From the NCBI RefSeq assembly GCF_013372145.1, contig NZ_CP053827.1, positions 372,001 through 436,000 on the forward strand: a stretch of DNA of 64,000 bases, written 5' to 3'. The position numbers and the translations under genes were made by a program. The notes under the pieces are model-generated. The model had not been told where the DNA came from, made no database searches, and saw nothing but the letters and a program-made list of their open reading frames with translations. Shown here one piece after another: positions 54,834-64,000 of this stretch. Origin of the DNA: Campylobacter hyointestinalis subsp. hyointestinalis. GTDB lineage: Bacteria; Campylobacterota; Campylobacteria; Campylobacterales; Campylobacteraceae. Each line of letters starts with the position of its first letter. The stretch's first letter is position 1.

Positions 54834-54864
54834 ATGTAGCCTTTTTTGGAATTTAAGGCTACAT
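54834..54864 (-). promoter_or_regulatory. Hairpin covering the Shine-Dalgarno of the GNAT gene / end of amt
   Basis: On the minus strand ATGTAGCCTT pairs perfectly with AAGGCTACAT (11-base loop). The 3' arm contains the AAGG Shine-Dalgarno, seven bases before the GNAT start codon. It lies between amt and this gene, so it may act as an amt terminator, a translational block, or both; no U tract follows. Confidence 0.55.
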
Positions 54865-54898
54865 TATATCATTTTTTAGGTTAATATTATAAGTCTTA

Positions 54899-56185
54899 TT
54901 AGCCCAGTCTTTCACCGTGGCTTACTATATCTAGTCCTTCTCTCTCTTCGTCTTTAGATACTCTTAGCCCTATAGTTTTATCTATTATCTTTAGTATGAT
55001 GTAACTTATGGTTCCACTATATATGACAGTGATGACTACGCCTATTATCTGAGTGCTTATGCTTCCTGTAGCTCCACTTATAGCTTCGTCGCAAAACACG
55101 CCTGTTAAAACGGCTCCTACGATCCAGCCGATTCCGTGTATGCCAAAAGCATCTAAACTATCATCATAATTTAGCTTTCTTTTTACTACAGTAACTGCGT
55201 AATAACAAGCTATAGCAGTAAGAATTCCTATAGCCAAAGCCCCGCTAGTTCCTACAAATCCAGCTGCTGGAGTTATACCTACTAGTCCGCAAACAGCTCC
55301 ACTTGCAAATCCAAGAGCAGATGGCTTGTTCTTATAGATGATCTCTAAGACCATCCAAGTAAGTGCGCCTATAGCTGTTGCGACTTGAGTCGTAAGCATA
55401 GCCATACCGGCTCTTGCGTCCGCTGCTACTGCGCTTCCTGCGTTAAATCCAAACCAGCCAAACCAAAGCATCGCAACGCCGATGAGTGTTAAGACTAGAT
55501 TGTGTGGAGGCATAGCTTCTGTTTTATACCCAAGGCGCGGTTTTAGCATAATAGCTCCTACTAGACCTGCTATACCAGCATTTATATGTACCACGGTACC
55601 TCCTGCGTAATCAAGTACGCCATGACTAGCCAGCCAGCCGCTTCCTTCCCAAACCCAGTGAGCAGTCGGTGCGTAGACTGCCAAAACCCAAATGGCTATA
55701 AATAAACATAAGGCGCTAAATTTGATCCTTTCGGCAAAAGCTCCTGTTATAATAGCGCAAGATATAATGGCAAAAGTCATTTGAAATACGATAAATACGG
55801 ATTCTGGTATAGAGCTTGCATTTGGATGTACGCTTAAAAGTGCGTCACTACTAACAACGCTTACTCCGTTTAAAAATAACCTATCAAATCCTCCTACAAA
55901 AGAGTTTCCTGACGTAAAAGCTATAGAGTATCCTATGACAACCCAAAGCACGCTTACTATGGCTACTGTAGTATAGTTTTGCATCATAGTAGCTAGGATA
56001 TTTTTCTTTCTGATCATTCCTGCGTAAAACAGAGCGATACCAGGCATAGTCATAAATAAAACCAAAGCAGCACTTATCAGTATCCAAGCAGTATCGCCGC
56101 TATTTATCTTATCAAATGAAGTCATCCAATCGTCTGCGCCAAAAAGTGGAGCTAAAAATATCGATAAAATTGTGATCTTTTTCAT
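54899..56185 (-). CDS. amt: Ammonium transporter Amt
   Basis: A 428-residue trimeric ammonium channel with a cleavable signal (MKKITILSIFLAPLFG) and 11 helices. Typical motifs are MPGIALFYAGMIRKKN, WVWEGSGWLASHGVLDYAGGTVVHINAG (first pore His) and LDAFGIHGIGWIVGAVLTGVF (second pore His). It is downstream of glnK in the same operon; GlnK binding is expected to close the channel when nitrogen is ample. Confidence 0.96.
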   Translation of the reverse strand: MKKITILSIFLAPLFGADDWMTSFDKINSGDTAWILISAALVLFMTMPGIALFYAGMIRKKNILATMMQNYTTVAIVSVLWVVIGYSIAFTSGNSFVGGFDRLFLNGVSVVSSDALLSVHPNASSIPESVFIVFQMTFAIISCAIITGAFAERIKFSALCLFIAIWVLAVYAPTAHWVWEGSGWLASHGVLDYAGGTVVHINAGIAGLVGAIMLKPRLGYKTEAMPPHNLVLTLIGVAMLWFGWFGFNAGSAVAADARAGMAMLTTQVATAIGALTWMVLEIIYKNKPSALGFASGAVCGLVGITPAAGFVGTSGALAIGILTAIACYYAVTVVKRKLNYDDSLDAFGIHGIGWIVGAVLTGVFCDEAISGATGSISTQIIGVVITVIYSGTISYIILKIIDKTIGLRVSKDEEREGLDIVSHGERLG

Positions 56186-56196
56186 TTCTCTCTCTC

Positions 56197-56544
56197 CTAT
56201 AGTGCATCGCTACCGCATTCGTTTGTGCGTATTCTTATGACTTCTTCTAAATTTGTGATAAATATCTTTCCATCCCCAGTAGATCCTGTTTTAGCAGAAA
56301 CTATGATAGCATCAACGATCTTGTTTGCATCACTATCTGCTGCTGCTATTTCTACTTTTAGTTTCGGTACGTAATTTACCAAATACTCAGCTCCACGATA
56401 ATTTTCTATGTGACCTTTTTGCTTTCCGTACCCTTTCACTTCTGTGATAGTTATGCCGCAAACACCTATTTTGTCGAGCTCACTTCTAACATCCTCAAGC
56501 TTATGAGGTCTTATGATCGCTGTTATAAGCTTCATTTTTTCCAC
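56197..56544 (-). CDS. glnK: Nitrogen regulatory PII protein GlnK
   Basis: A 115-residue PII trimer subunit. The T-loop contains Tyr in ENYRGAEYLVNYVPK, and the signature region TGSTGDGKIFITNLEEVIRIRTNE is present. It senses ATP/ADP and 2-oxoglutarate and gates Amt, encoded 11 bases downstream. Start preceded by AAAGGTGG. Confidence 0.95.
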   Translation of the reverse strand: MEKMKLITAIIRPHKLEDVRSELDKIGVCGITITEVKGYGKQKGHIENYRGAEYLVNYVPKLKVEIAAADSDANKIVDAIIVSAKTGSTGDGKIFITNLEEVIRIRTNECGSDAL

Positions 56545-56731
56545 CTTTCAAATTAGATTTTCGAAATTGTATATAAAATATTATAAAAGAAAACTTAAAT
56601 TAAAAAAAATAATTAGTAAAATTAAAATTTACTTTTGATGAGCTATCATTATCCGCAAAATTTAATTTAAAAGGTTTTTTAAGTAATGATTTGATAAAAT
56701 CCAAAACTTAATTTATGACAAAAGGAAAGTT

Positions 56732-56866
56732 ATGAAAAGAACTTATCAACCACATAAAACTCCTAAAAAGAGAACACATGGTTTTCGCGAGAGAATGAGA
56801 ACTAAAAACGGAAGAAAAGTGCTAAATGCTAGACGTGCAAAAGGTAGAAAAAGATTGGCTGCGTAG
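56732..56866 (+). CDS. rpmH: 50S ribosomal protein L34
   Basis: A 44-residue basic protein ([20 protein letters not shown], then [20 protein letters not shown], ending RLAA), the full length of L34. Shine-Dalgarno AAAGGAAAG. It begins the conserved rpmH-rnpA-yidD-yidC block; a GATAAAAT -10 candidate lies at about 56692-56699. Confidence 0.98.
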   Translation: MKRTYQPHKTPKKRTHGFRERMRTKNGRKVLNARRAKGRKRLAA

Positions 56867-56881
56867 CAGTAGTAGGCAAAC

Positions 56882-57214
56882 TTGATTATAGGTAGGTTTG
56901 GCTCTATTAGCGATAGCAAGGAGTTTATGCATGTATATCAAAATGCTAAAAAATGGCATTGTGATTGTGCGGTTGTGTATTTTTTGGAGTCTAGTTCTAC
57001 TAAATTTGCTGCAATTGCCAGCAAAAAAGTAGGAAAAGCAGTGATCAGAAATAGATCAAAAAGACTTTTAAGGTCTGCTTTTTATAGTTTTGGCAATGAG
57101 CTAAAAGATGGCGTTTATATTTTGATAGCAAAAGCAGGGCTTGAAAAATTACCATACGATAGGATTCAAAAAAGTTTAAAATGGTCTTTAAAGAAAGTAA
57201 ATTCCATATTATGA
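56882..57214 (+). CDS. rnpA: Ribonuclease P protein component
   Basis: A 110-residue basic protein subunit of RNase P, which matures tRNA 5' ends. The RNR signature SKKVGKAVIRNRSKRLLR is present. TTG start 15 bases after rpmH. It overlaps yidD by 4 bases (ATGA). Confidence 0.94.
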   Translation: MIIGRFGSISDSKEFMHVYQNAKKWHCDCAVVYFLESSSTKFAAIASKKVGKAVIRNRSKRLLRSAFYSFGNELKDGVYILIAKAGLEKLPYDRIQKSLKWSLKKVNSIL

Positions 57215-57564
57215 TTTCAAATTTTATAAAAATATCTGTATGGAATTTCGTCATTTTATATAAAAAATACTTTTCTCCAGCATTGCCGGCGACTTGCCGC
57301 TACTATCCAACCTGTTCAGAATATGCTTTGTGGCAACTAAAATATAATAATACTTTTTATGCTATAGTTGCTATTTTTTTAAGGATTTTAAGGTGTAATC
57401 AGCTGTTTCGTGGCGGCATAGATTATCCGATCGTAAAGAGAAAATTTGCGCCTTATACTATCTTTTCAAAAAATAGGTTTAGCAGACTGAACTTTTGGTT
57501 TGTTCCTTATGGAAAAGATAGATTTTATATTATAAAAGTATTTGATTCATTAAAGGAAACATAG
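57211..57564 (+). CDS. yidD: Membrane protein insertion efficiency factor YidD
   Basis: A 117-residue protein from ATG 57211 (MISNFIKISVWNFV), overlapping rnpA by ATGA. The YidD core YKKYFSPALPATCRYYPTCSEYA with its cysteines is clear, then LRCNQLFRGGIDYP. It is longer at the C terminus than the ~70-80-residue norm (about 30 extra, ending FDSLKET), as in other Campylobacter. It aids YidC-dependent insertion. Confidence 0.93.
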   Translation: MISNFIKISVWNFVILYKKYFSPALPATCRYYPTCSEYALWQLKYNNTFYAIVAIFLRILRCNQLFRGGIDYPIVKRKFAPYTIFSKNRFSRLNFWFVPYGKDRFYIIKVFDSLKET

Positions 57565-59138
57565 TGTTTGATCAACTCTCAACCCAAAAAAGACTTCTTA
57601 TAGCAACGGCTATCTCTATACTATTTTTTATCGCTTATGATTATTTTTTTATACCAAAACAACAAATCGCAGATATAAATACAACCACTACTACGGCGTC
57701 AAATGCTCCAAAAACAGACGCAGCAAATGATATAACAAAAGAAAATGCACCTATCTTTACTAGTAAAAGTATAGTAAGTATCAAAGGCAAGACATACAAC
57801 GCTACGATAGACGAACTAGGTAGGATTAGTACTTTCGTACTTGACGAAGCTAAATTTAAAAACGAATCTGGTGAGCAAATATCTTTGATAAGTCCAAAGA
57901 ACTCTCCGCTACCTTTAGAGGTTAGATTTTCTGATAAGGCATTAAACGATGCAGCTTTTAAGACAAATTATGTAGCCAACATTTCAGAAGTGGATGCTGC
58001 AAATGGAGCTGCTAGCGTTACGCTAACTCAAAACTTAAATGACTTGATACTTACAAAAACTATCACGTTTTATCCTCTTGGCTCTTATGATGTAAAAGTT
58101 GAGCTCAGTAAAAATGAGGACTATTTTATAACCCCAGGATTTAGACCAGACGTTATAGCAGACGGTTATACTGTGCATGGAACGCTTGTTAGAAAGGCAG
58201 ATGGTAGCCTAGATATCTTAGAAGATGGAGATATAAAAGGCGATGAAAGAATACCAGGAGCTGATATAGTAGCTAGTAGTGATAGATACTATACTGCTTT
58301 ATTTTTTGAAACTAATAAAACTTTAGACGTTTATATGCAAAAAGATGCGAAAGATAATACTATAGCTTTTGTAAGAGGCACTCAAAATTTCAGTGCAAAA
58401 GGCTATATAGGACCAAAAGATCATAAAATACTAAAATCCATAGATCCAAATTTAATAGATGTTATAGAGTATGGTTGGTTTACTTTTATAGCTAAACCTA
58501 TGTTTTTACTGCTTAGCTGGTTACATACTTATATAGGAAATTGGGGTTGGGCTATCGTAGCTATGACTCTTATAATAAGAATAGTACTATTTCCTTTGAC
58601 ATACAAAGGTATGGTTTCTATGAATAAACTAAAAGATCTTGCTCCAAAAATGAAAGAGATCCAGACAAAATACAAAGGCGATCCGCAAAAAATAAATGCT
58701 CACGTTATGGAGCTTTATAGGAAAAACGGTGCAAACCCTATGGGTGGTTGTCTTCCTATATTGCTACAGATCCCTATATTCTTTGCTATATATAGAGTTT
58801 TGTTGAACGCGATAGAGCTAAAAGGGGCTGAGTGGATACTATGGGTAAAGGATCTTGCGATTATGGATCCGTACTTTGTGCTTCCTGTACTTATGGGTGT
58901 AACTATGTTTGTTCAACAAAAGATCACCCCTACAAACTTTACTGATCCTATGCAAGAAAAGATTATGAAGTTTTTACCTTTGATATTTACATTTTTCTTT
59001 GTAACTTTCCCAGCCGGACTTACGCTTTATTGGTTTATAAACAATCTTTGTTCTGTTGTGCAACAAGTTTTCGTAAATAAAATCTTTAAAAAACACAAAG
59101 AGCAAGCTGCTTTGGAGAAACATCATGAAAACAACTGA
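57564..59138 (+). CDS. yidC: Membrane protein insertase YidC
   Basis: A 524-residue inner-membrane insertase. GTG start after AAAGGAAAC, at the yidD stop. First helix (residues ~11-28), large periplasmic beta-domain (~55-300), then the conserved five-helix core with YKGMVSMNKLKDLAPKMKEI, NPMGGCLPILLQIPIFFAIY and a Lys-rich tail. Overlaps jag by 14 bases. Confidence 0.97.
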   Translation: MFDQLSTQKRLLIATAISILFFIAYDYFFIPKQQIADINTTTTTASNAPKTDAANDITKENAPIFTSKSIVSIKGKTYNATIDELGRISTFVLDEAKFKNESGEQISLISPKNSPLPLEVRFSDKALNDAAFKTNYVANISEVDAANGAASVTLTQNLNDLILTKTITFYPLGSYDVKVELSKNEDYFITPGFRPDVIADGYTVHGTLVRKADGSLDILEDGDIKGDERIPGADIVASSDRYYTALFFETNKTLDVYMQKDAKDNTIAFVRGTQNFSAKGYIGPKDHKILKSIDPNLIDVIEYGWFTFIAKPMFLLLSWLHTYIGNWGWAIVAMTLIIRIVLFPLTYKGMVSMNKLKDLAPKMKEIQTKYKGDPQKINAHVMELYRKNGANPMGGCLPILLQIPIFFAIYRVLLNAIELKGAEWILWVKDLAIMDPYFVLPVLMGVTMFVQQKITPTNFTDPMQEKIMKFLPLIFTFFFVTFPAGLTLYWFINNLCSVVQQVFVNKIFKKHKEQAALEKHHENN

Positions 59139-59997
59139 AGTAACTGCGCCAAATTTAGAAGCGGCTTATAAACAAGCCGCAAAAGAGTTGGAATGCTCTG
59201 TGATGGAGCTTGATATAGAAATACTTCAAAGACCAAGAGCTGGGATATTAGGTATGTTCCATAAAGATGCTATAGTGCGTGCTTCATACAGCGATAAAAG
59301 ACAAAAAGAGCATTATAAACTAGGGCAAAAGACAGAACATCTAGATAGAAAAAAAGATAAGAAAAGACGCAAACCACATAGCGAAAAGCCTATAGCCGAG
59401 GCGCAAAAAGAACCAGAACCGATCAAGCAAGTAAGACAAAAAAAACTCGAAATGGATAATTCTATCTTCGATACGTTTCATAAAAGCGATGAAAATGAAG
59501 TCGTAGAAAAAAAAGAGGCTAAAAAGCAAAATCCTATATCGCAATATTTATTAGATCGTATCAAAGAAGGGCTGATAACTATTTTTAAAGTCAGTTGCTA
59601 CAACATAAATGTAGTAGAAGTCAGCGAGTTCGACGAAGATACTGTATTTATAAAGCTAGACGGAGAAGACGCGGCGCTTCTCATAGGAAAAGAAGGTTAT
59701 AGATACAAAGCGGTTTCTTATATACTTTTTAATTGGATAAACTCAAAATATAACTTAAATATTCGTTTGGAAATAGCCCAATTCCTGAAAAACCAAGAAG
59801 CTGGAGTAGGCGCGTATTTAGTTAGTGTTATAGAAAGAGTGGAATCTTCAGGCAGAGCTCAGACAAAACCGCTTGATGGCGTACTTGTGAAGATAGCTTT
59901 AGAGCAGCTTAGAAAGCGTTTTCCAGATAAATATGTAGGTATAAAAACTAGCGATGATGGTCGCTATGTTATCGTAAATGATTTTTACAAAAAATGA
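59125..59997 (+). CDS. jag: Jag/KhpB RNA-binding protein
   Basis: A 290-residue cytoplasmic RNA-binding protein: Jag-N domain (residues 1-50), Lys/Glu-rich linker (~55-150), KH domain with [18 protein letters not shown] and a C-terminal R3H domain ([40 protein letters not shown]). In other bacteria KhpB works with KhpA in RNA regulation of cell division. It overlaps yidC and mnmE. Confidence 0.94.
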   Translation: MKTTEVTAPNLEAAYKQAAKELECSVMELDIEILQRPRAGILGMFHKDAIVRASYSDKRQKEHYKLGQKTEHLDRKKDKKRRKPHSEKPIAEAQKEPEPIKQVRQKKLEMDNSIFDTFHKSDENEVVEKKEAKKQNPISQYLLDRIKEGLITIFKVSCYNINVVEVSEFDEDTVFIKLDGEDAALLIGKEGYRYKAVSYILFNWINSKYNLNIRLEIAQFLKNQEAGVGAYLVSVIERVESSGRAQTKPLDGVLVKIALEQLRKRFPDKYVGIKTSDDGRYVIVNDFYKK

Positions 59998-61307
59998 ATA
60001 TAGTCGCACTTGCTACTGCTTATGGAGTAGGTAGCATATCTATCATAAGGCTGAGCGGAGCGAACTCTTATGAGCTTGCTCTAAAGCTTTGTAAAAAACC
60101 ACTCACACCAAGACAAGCGCATCTTAGAAAATTATATGATAGTGAATCTAATTTTTTAGATGAAGCTATCGTCATATATTATAAAGCACCTTTTAGTTTT
60201 ACCGGAGAAGATGTTGTGGAGTTCCAAACTCACGGCGGTTTAGTAGTAGCAAATTTAATCATAGATGAGCTTTTAAAGCTAGGCGCTAGAGCAGCTGGTC
60301 CTGGAGAATTTAGCAAAAGAGCTTTTTTAAATTCAAAAATGGATCTAGCCAAAGCAGAAAGCATACAAGCCCTGATAAATGCTAGAAGCGAGGGTGCGGC
60401 TAAGATACTAGCTAGAGTAATGAATGGTGAGCTTAGCAATTTTGTAGGTTCGCTCAGAGATGAGTTAATAAAGATCCTAGCTTATACCGAGACTTGCATA
60501 GACTACGCCGATGATGATCTACCTGCCGATATTTTAGATAAGACTAAAGAGTTTTTACTAAGTGCGAGTAAAAAATTAGAACATATAGTTCATATATCAA
60601 ATTCAAAAAAAGGTTTGATAGACGGCTATAAAGTCGCTATCATAGGCAAACCAAACGTCGGTAAAAGCTCTATACTAAACTCATTGCTTCACTACCAAAG
60701 AGCTATCATAAGCGACATCCCAGGAACTACTAGAGATACCATAGAAGAGCAGATCAAAGTAGGAACTCATCTTGTTCGCATCATCGACACAGCAGGCATC
60801 AGAGAGACAAAGCAAAATATTGAAGCCATAGGCATAGAATACTCAAAAAAAGCGGCAAATGAGGCAGATATTGTATTTTGTGTATTTGATAGTTCAAAGA
60901 AAAGTAGTGAAGAAGACACACAAATACTAAATTTTATATCGAATTTAGATAAAAAAGTCATTTACGTCTTAAATAAAGCCGATCTTGATTTTAAATTTGA
61001 TATAGATTTGGACGCTATAAAAATATCGGCTAAAACAGATACTACTGCTTTAAGCTTAGCACTTGAAGAGTATCTAAATTCTCAAGATACAAATGAGATA
61101 ATGCTTAGTTCAAACCGTCAAATAGCATCTTGTGAAGAGGCAAACGCAGCTCTTCTTAGAGCTTTTGATCTGTTAAATGAAAACCAGCTTGAACTTTTTG
61201 CTTATGAGCTAAATTTAGTAATCGAAAAAATAGGAAGTATCACTAAAAAAATGGAAAATTCAGAACTACTTGACGCTATGTTTAGTAATTTTTGTTTAGG
61301 AAAATAA
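59994..61307 (+). CDS. mnmE: tRNA modification GTPase MnmE
   Basis: A 437-residue GTPase that, with MnmG, makes 5-carboxymethylaminomethyl uridine at tRNA wobble positions. N-terminal tetrahydrofolate-binding domain, a G domain with [13 protein letters not shown] and NKAD, and the catalytic C terminus CLGK. Overlaps jag by 4 bases. Confidence 0.96.
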   Translation: MNIVALATAYGVGSISIIRLSGANSYELALKLCKKPLTPRQAHLRKLYDSESNFLDEAIVIYYKAPFSFTGEDVVEFQTHGGLVVANLIIDELLKLGARAAGPGEFSKRAFLNSKMDLAKAESIQALINARSEGAAKILARVMNGELSNFVGSLRDELIKILAYTETCIDYADDDLPADILDKTKEFLLSASKKLEHIVHISNSKKGLIDGYKVAIIGKPNVGKSSILNSLLHYQRAIISDIPGTTRDTIEEQIKVGTHLVRIIDTAGIRETKQNIEAIGIEYSKKAANEADIVFCVFDSSKKSSEEDTQILNFISNLDKKVIYVLNKADLDFKFDIDLDAIKISAKTDTTALSLALEEYLNSQDTNEIMLSSNRQIASCEEANAALLRAFDLLNENQLELFAYELNLVIEKIGSITKKMENSELLDAMFSNFCLGK

Positions 61308-61331
61308 ATTTATAAAAAAAAGGGGAGCAAT

Positions 61332-63527
61332 ATGGATGAAAAAACGATAAAAGCACACAAAATAAGCGACGCTGAATATACTAAGATATTAGAAATTCTA
61401 GGCCGTGAACCAAACCTACTTGAGCTTGGTATATTTTCTGCGATGTGGAGCGAGCATTGTAGTTATAAATCGAGTAAAAAATACCTAAACGGTTTTCCGA
61501 CTAAAGCTCCTTGGGTTTTGCAAGGACCTGGCGAAAATGCCGGAGTTATAGACTGCGGTGATGGCGTAGCAGCCGTGTTTAAGATGGAGAGTCACAATCA
61601 TCCTAGCTTCATCGAGCCTTATCAAGGAGCTGCGACTGGAGTAGGTGGTATCTTTAGAGATGTTTTTACTATGGGAGCTAGAGTCGAGGCTAGTCTAAAC
61701 TCACTTAGATTTGGCGATATCAAAGGTAAGAGCAAGATAAATAAACATCAAAGATATCTCGTAAAAGGTGTTGTAAGTGGTATAAGTCACTATGGTAACT
61801 GTATGGGAGTTCCTACAGTGGGCGGCGAGACTACTTTTGATGAGAGTTTCAATGGAAATATCTTGGTAAATGCTTTTGCGCTAGGACTTTGTAAAAGTGA
61901 TGAGATATTTTACGGTAAGGCTGAGGGCGAGGGCAATCCAGTTATGTATGTAGGCTCAAAAACAGGTCGTGACGGGCTAGGTGGTGCAGTTATGGCAAGC
62001 GATAGTTTTAATGAAGAAAACAAAAGCCTACGTCCGACTGTTCAAGTAGGAGATCCATTTGCCGAAAAACTTCTTATGGAGGCTTGTTTAGAGCTATTTA
62101 AGTACGACTACGTAGTAGGTATCCAAGATATGGGCGCAGCAGGACTTACTTCAAGTAGTTTTGAGATGGCAGGACGTAGCAGAAGCGGTATGAAAATGTA
62201 TCTTGATAAAGTTCCTATGAGAGAAGAGGGAATGACTCCTTATGAGCTTATGCTTAGTGAAAGTCAAGAAAGAATGCTGATCTGTGCTAAAAAAGGTTGT
62301 GAAGAGCAGATAAAAGCTATATTTGCCAAATGGGATCTAAGTGCTGAAATAGTAGGGGAAGTGACAAATAGCGGTATTATGGAGCTATTTTGGCATGGAG
62401 AACTAGTAGGAAATATCCCGGTAAATCCGCTTAGCGAGGCCGCTCCTATTCTTGATCGTCCTACGAAAAAACCGGCTTATCTTGATGAGATAAAAAATAT
62501 TAAACTAGAGGATTATCCTAAATTTGACAATAACGACGCTTTTATAAAGCTATTAAAAGATCCAAATATTTCTAATAAATCTTTTATTTATGATCAATAC
62601 GACGCCAACGTAGGTACAAACACTATCAAAAAACCGGGATTTCTAGGCGCATCTAGTATAAGGATAAAAGGTACGAACAGAGCTATAAGTATGGGCGCTG
62701 AGTGTAATACCAGACATAACTATGTAAATCCTAAAATCGGGGCCGCCGCCGCAGTAGCTGCAAGCGGTAGAAAAGTTGCTATGAGTGGCGCCACTCCTCT
62801 AGCTATAACAGATTGTTTAAACTATGGAAACCCGCAAAATCCTGAGGTTATGTGGCAGTTCGCAAATGGTTGCGAGGGCATAAAAGAAGCGTGTAAAGCC
62901 TTAAATACGCCAGTAGTCAGTGGAAATGTTAGCCTTTATAATGAAACTGATGGAGTGAGTGTTCAGCCAACTCCAGCTATCGTAACTGTGGGCGTAAATG
63001 ATGATGTAAATAGGAATTTGACTAGTATTTTTACTAAAGAAAATACACCAGTTTATCTTTTAGGTAAAACAACAGGGGAATTTGGCGGAAGTCTTTATAT
63101 GAAAGCCATTTATAACGTTTGTGGTGGAGAGCTAAAGGATATTGATTTTAAAGCTGAGAGAGCTCTTTGGGATCTTGTCATAGAGGCAAATAAAAGCGGA
63201 ATTTTAGAGTTCGCGAACTCTATTGGTGTTGGTGGTGTGGCTATAACTTTGGCTAAAATGAGCGCTGTTAGCGGATTTGGATTTGTCGGAAAAACAAACT
63301 TTAAAGATACTAGATATAACTTTGATGAGAGTTTCTCAAGATCTATCGTAGGCGTAAAAGATGAGGCTAAGTTTGAGCTTTTAGCTGCTAAATTTGGAGT
63401 TGAAATTCAAAAAATCGGCTTAACCAACAAAGATAAATTTGAGTTAGACGATATAAATTTAAGCTTAGAAGAGATGAGAAAAATTTATTTTGATGAGTTT
63501 GTTTCTATCATAAAGAGTGAAGAATAA
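61332..63527 (+). CDS. purL: Phosphoribosylformylglycinamidine synthase subunit PurL
   Basis: A 731-residue small-type PurL that works with PurS and PurQ in purine synthesis (FGAR to FGAM). Motifs: [36 protein letters not shown] and a second half-repeat. Shine-Dalgarno AAAAAGGGGAG, 24 bases after mnmE. Complete. Confidence 0.97.
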   Translation: MDEKTIKAHKISDAEYTKILEILGREPNLLELGIFSAMWSEHCSYKSSKKYLNGFPTKAPWVLQGPGENAGVIDCGDGVAAVFKMESHNHPSFIEPYQGAATGVGGIFRDVFTMGARVEASLNSLRFGDIKGKSKINKHQRYLVKGVVSGISHYGNCMGVPTVGGETTFDESFNGNILVNAFALGLCKSDEIFYGKAEGEGNPVMYVGSKTGRDGLGGAVMASDSFNEENKSLRPTVQVGDPFAEKLLMEACLELFKYDYVVGIQDMGAAGLTSSSFEMAGRSRSGMKMYLDKVPMREEGMTPYELMLSESQERMLICAKKGCEEQIKAIFAKWDLSAEIVGEVTNSGIMELFWHGELVGNIPVNPLSEAAPILDRPTKKPAYLDEIKNIKLEDYPKFDNNDAFIKLLKDPNISNKSFIYDQYDANVGTNTIKKPGFLGASSIRIKGTNRAISMGAECNTRHNYVNPKIGAAAAVAASGRKVAMSGATPLAITDCLNYGNPQNPEVMWQFANGCEGIKEACKALNTPVVSGNVSLYNETDGVSVQPTPAIVTVGVNDDVNRNLTSIFTKENTPVYLLGKTTGEFGGSLYMKAIYNVCGGELKDIDFKAERALWDLVIEANKSGILEFANSIGVGGVAITLAKMSAVSGFGFVGKTNFKDTRYNFDESFSRSIVGVKDEAKFELLAAKFGVEIQKIGLTNKDKFELDDINLSLEEMRKIYFDEFVSIIKSEE

Positions 63528-64000
63528 TGAATATTCTTCTCGTCTTTTTGGCTGCTATCATTTTATTTTATGCTTTAAGTAAAGGGTATCTTTCGAAGCC
63601 TGCAACACCTAAGAATTTTGCGCTACTTGACGCTAAATTTTTGATCAGGCTTTTGGCAAAAGTAGCAAAAAGTGACGGTATAGTAGATAAAACAGAAGCT
63701 TCATATATCACTTTGGTTTTAGACGATATCTGCTCAAAACTCGGTAATGATAGTATCAGATATGAGTTAAAACAAATTTATACACAAGAAAAAGACAGTA
63801 AAACTAAAGCATTTGATATAGCTCTTGAGTATAAAACGCTTTTAAATTTAAAAGAGCAGACTTGTATAAATTTGGTTGTGTTCTTTTTAAATTTAGCTTA
63901 TATAGATGGTGAGTTTAGTGATAGTGAAAGAAAAACATTGATCCAAATTTGCGATGGTTTTGGGCTAGGCAATGATCTTTGTGAACAACTTTTTACTAAG
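63527..64000 (+). CDS. TerB/DjlA-like membrane-anchored protein, cut by the window end
   Basis: The first 158 residues of a gene whose start overlaps the purL stop (TAATG). N-terminal helix ([17 protein letters not shown]), then a TerB-like helical domain with FLIRLLAKVAKSDGIVDKTEASYI and LNLAYIDGEFSDSERKTL, the acidic motifs of tellurite-resistance-type domains. In C. jejuni the gene after purL encodes a DnaJ-domain protein, so a C-terminal J domain is expected beyond the window (inference). Confidence 0.82.
   Translation, partial: MNILLVFLAAIILFYALSKGYLSKPATPKNFALLDAKFLIRLLAKVAKSDGIVDKTEASYITLVLDDICSKLGNDSIRYELKQIYTQEKDSKTKAFDIALEYKTLLNLKEQTCINLVVFFLNLAYIDGEFSDSERKTLIQICDGFGLGNDLCEQLFTK

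Overview
The window is chromosomal DNA of an epsilonproteobacterium, almost certainly a Campylobacter. The support is AT-rich codon use, intergenic runs of AAATTTAAA type, frdCAB order, the rpmH-rnpA-yidD-yidC-jag-mnmE-purL block, tandem dynamin-like genes and a clade II (Sec-exported) nitrous oxide reductase cluster. The NuoE/NuoF subunits, a fused NuoCD and a nos cluster argue against C. jejuni/C. coli and fit the C. fetus/hyointestinalis/iguaniorum side of the genus (inference; species not determined).

Layout. 1-3.4 kb: tail of a serine transporter, yebC, cyclophilin, DctA-type symporter. 3.4-8.6 kb: a CRP-type regulator, then a decayed S/N-oxide respiration module (Tat-exported TorA/BisC-like reductase with an out-of-frame deletion, a monohaem cytochrome c, a histidine kinase and a response regulator both with internal deletions). 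8.7-10 kb: dsbA-dsbI. 10.1-13.4 kb: an accessory island holding a Sec-exported protein with a double-glycine leader motif, two unrecognised proteins that share a C-terminal module, an IS200/IS605-like end remnant, and a damaged C39 (double-glycine) peptidase on the opposite strand. 13.5-18 kb: GNAT, copZ-copA, an unknown helical protein, lgt. 18.1-21.6 kb: frdCAB. 21.8-23.5 kb: an autotransporter split over three frames at a G9 tract and an (AT)6 tract. 23.7-37 kb (minus strand): luxS and the 13-gene nuo operon encoding respiratory complex I. 37.4-41.3 kb: two dynamin-like GTPases. 41.4-52.1 kb: nos operon (propeller gene, nosZ, B, D, G, C1, C2, H, F, Y, L and a small membrane-anchored protein) behind a perfect FNR-type box at -41.5. 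52.1-56.5 kb: ybgC, an unknown periplasmic protein, a UDG-like protein, GNAT, amt, glnK. 56.7-64 kb: rpmH to purL and a truncated TerB-like gene.

How it fits together. This is the energy core of a microaerobic, respiratory organism: complex I feeds menaquinone, and fumarate (Frd), N2O (Nos) and formerly an S/N-oxide serve as terminal acceptors. CopA/CopZ (copper export and copper handling) sit in the same window as a copper-dependent N2O reductase, and DctA imports the dicarboxylates that Frd uses. The most unusual parts are (i) the 10.1-13.4 kb island, where a GG-leader protein that also has a Sec signal lies near a C39 peptidase, suggesting periplasmic leader removal, (ii) concerted decay of an entire respiratory/regulatory module, and (iii) a surface autotransporter with two candidate slippage tracts, both in the OFF register. 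No rRNA, tRNA, CRISPR array, intact insertion sequence or prophage was seen.
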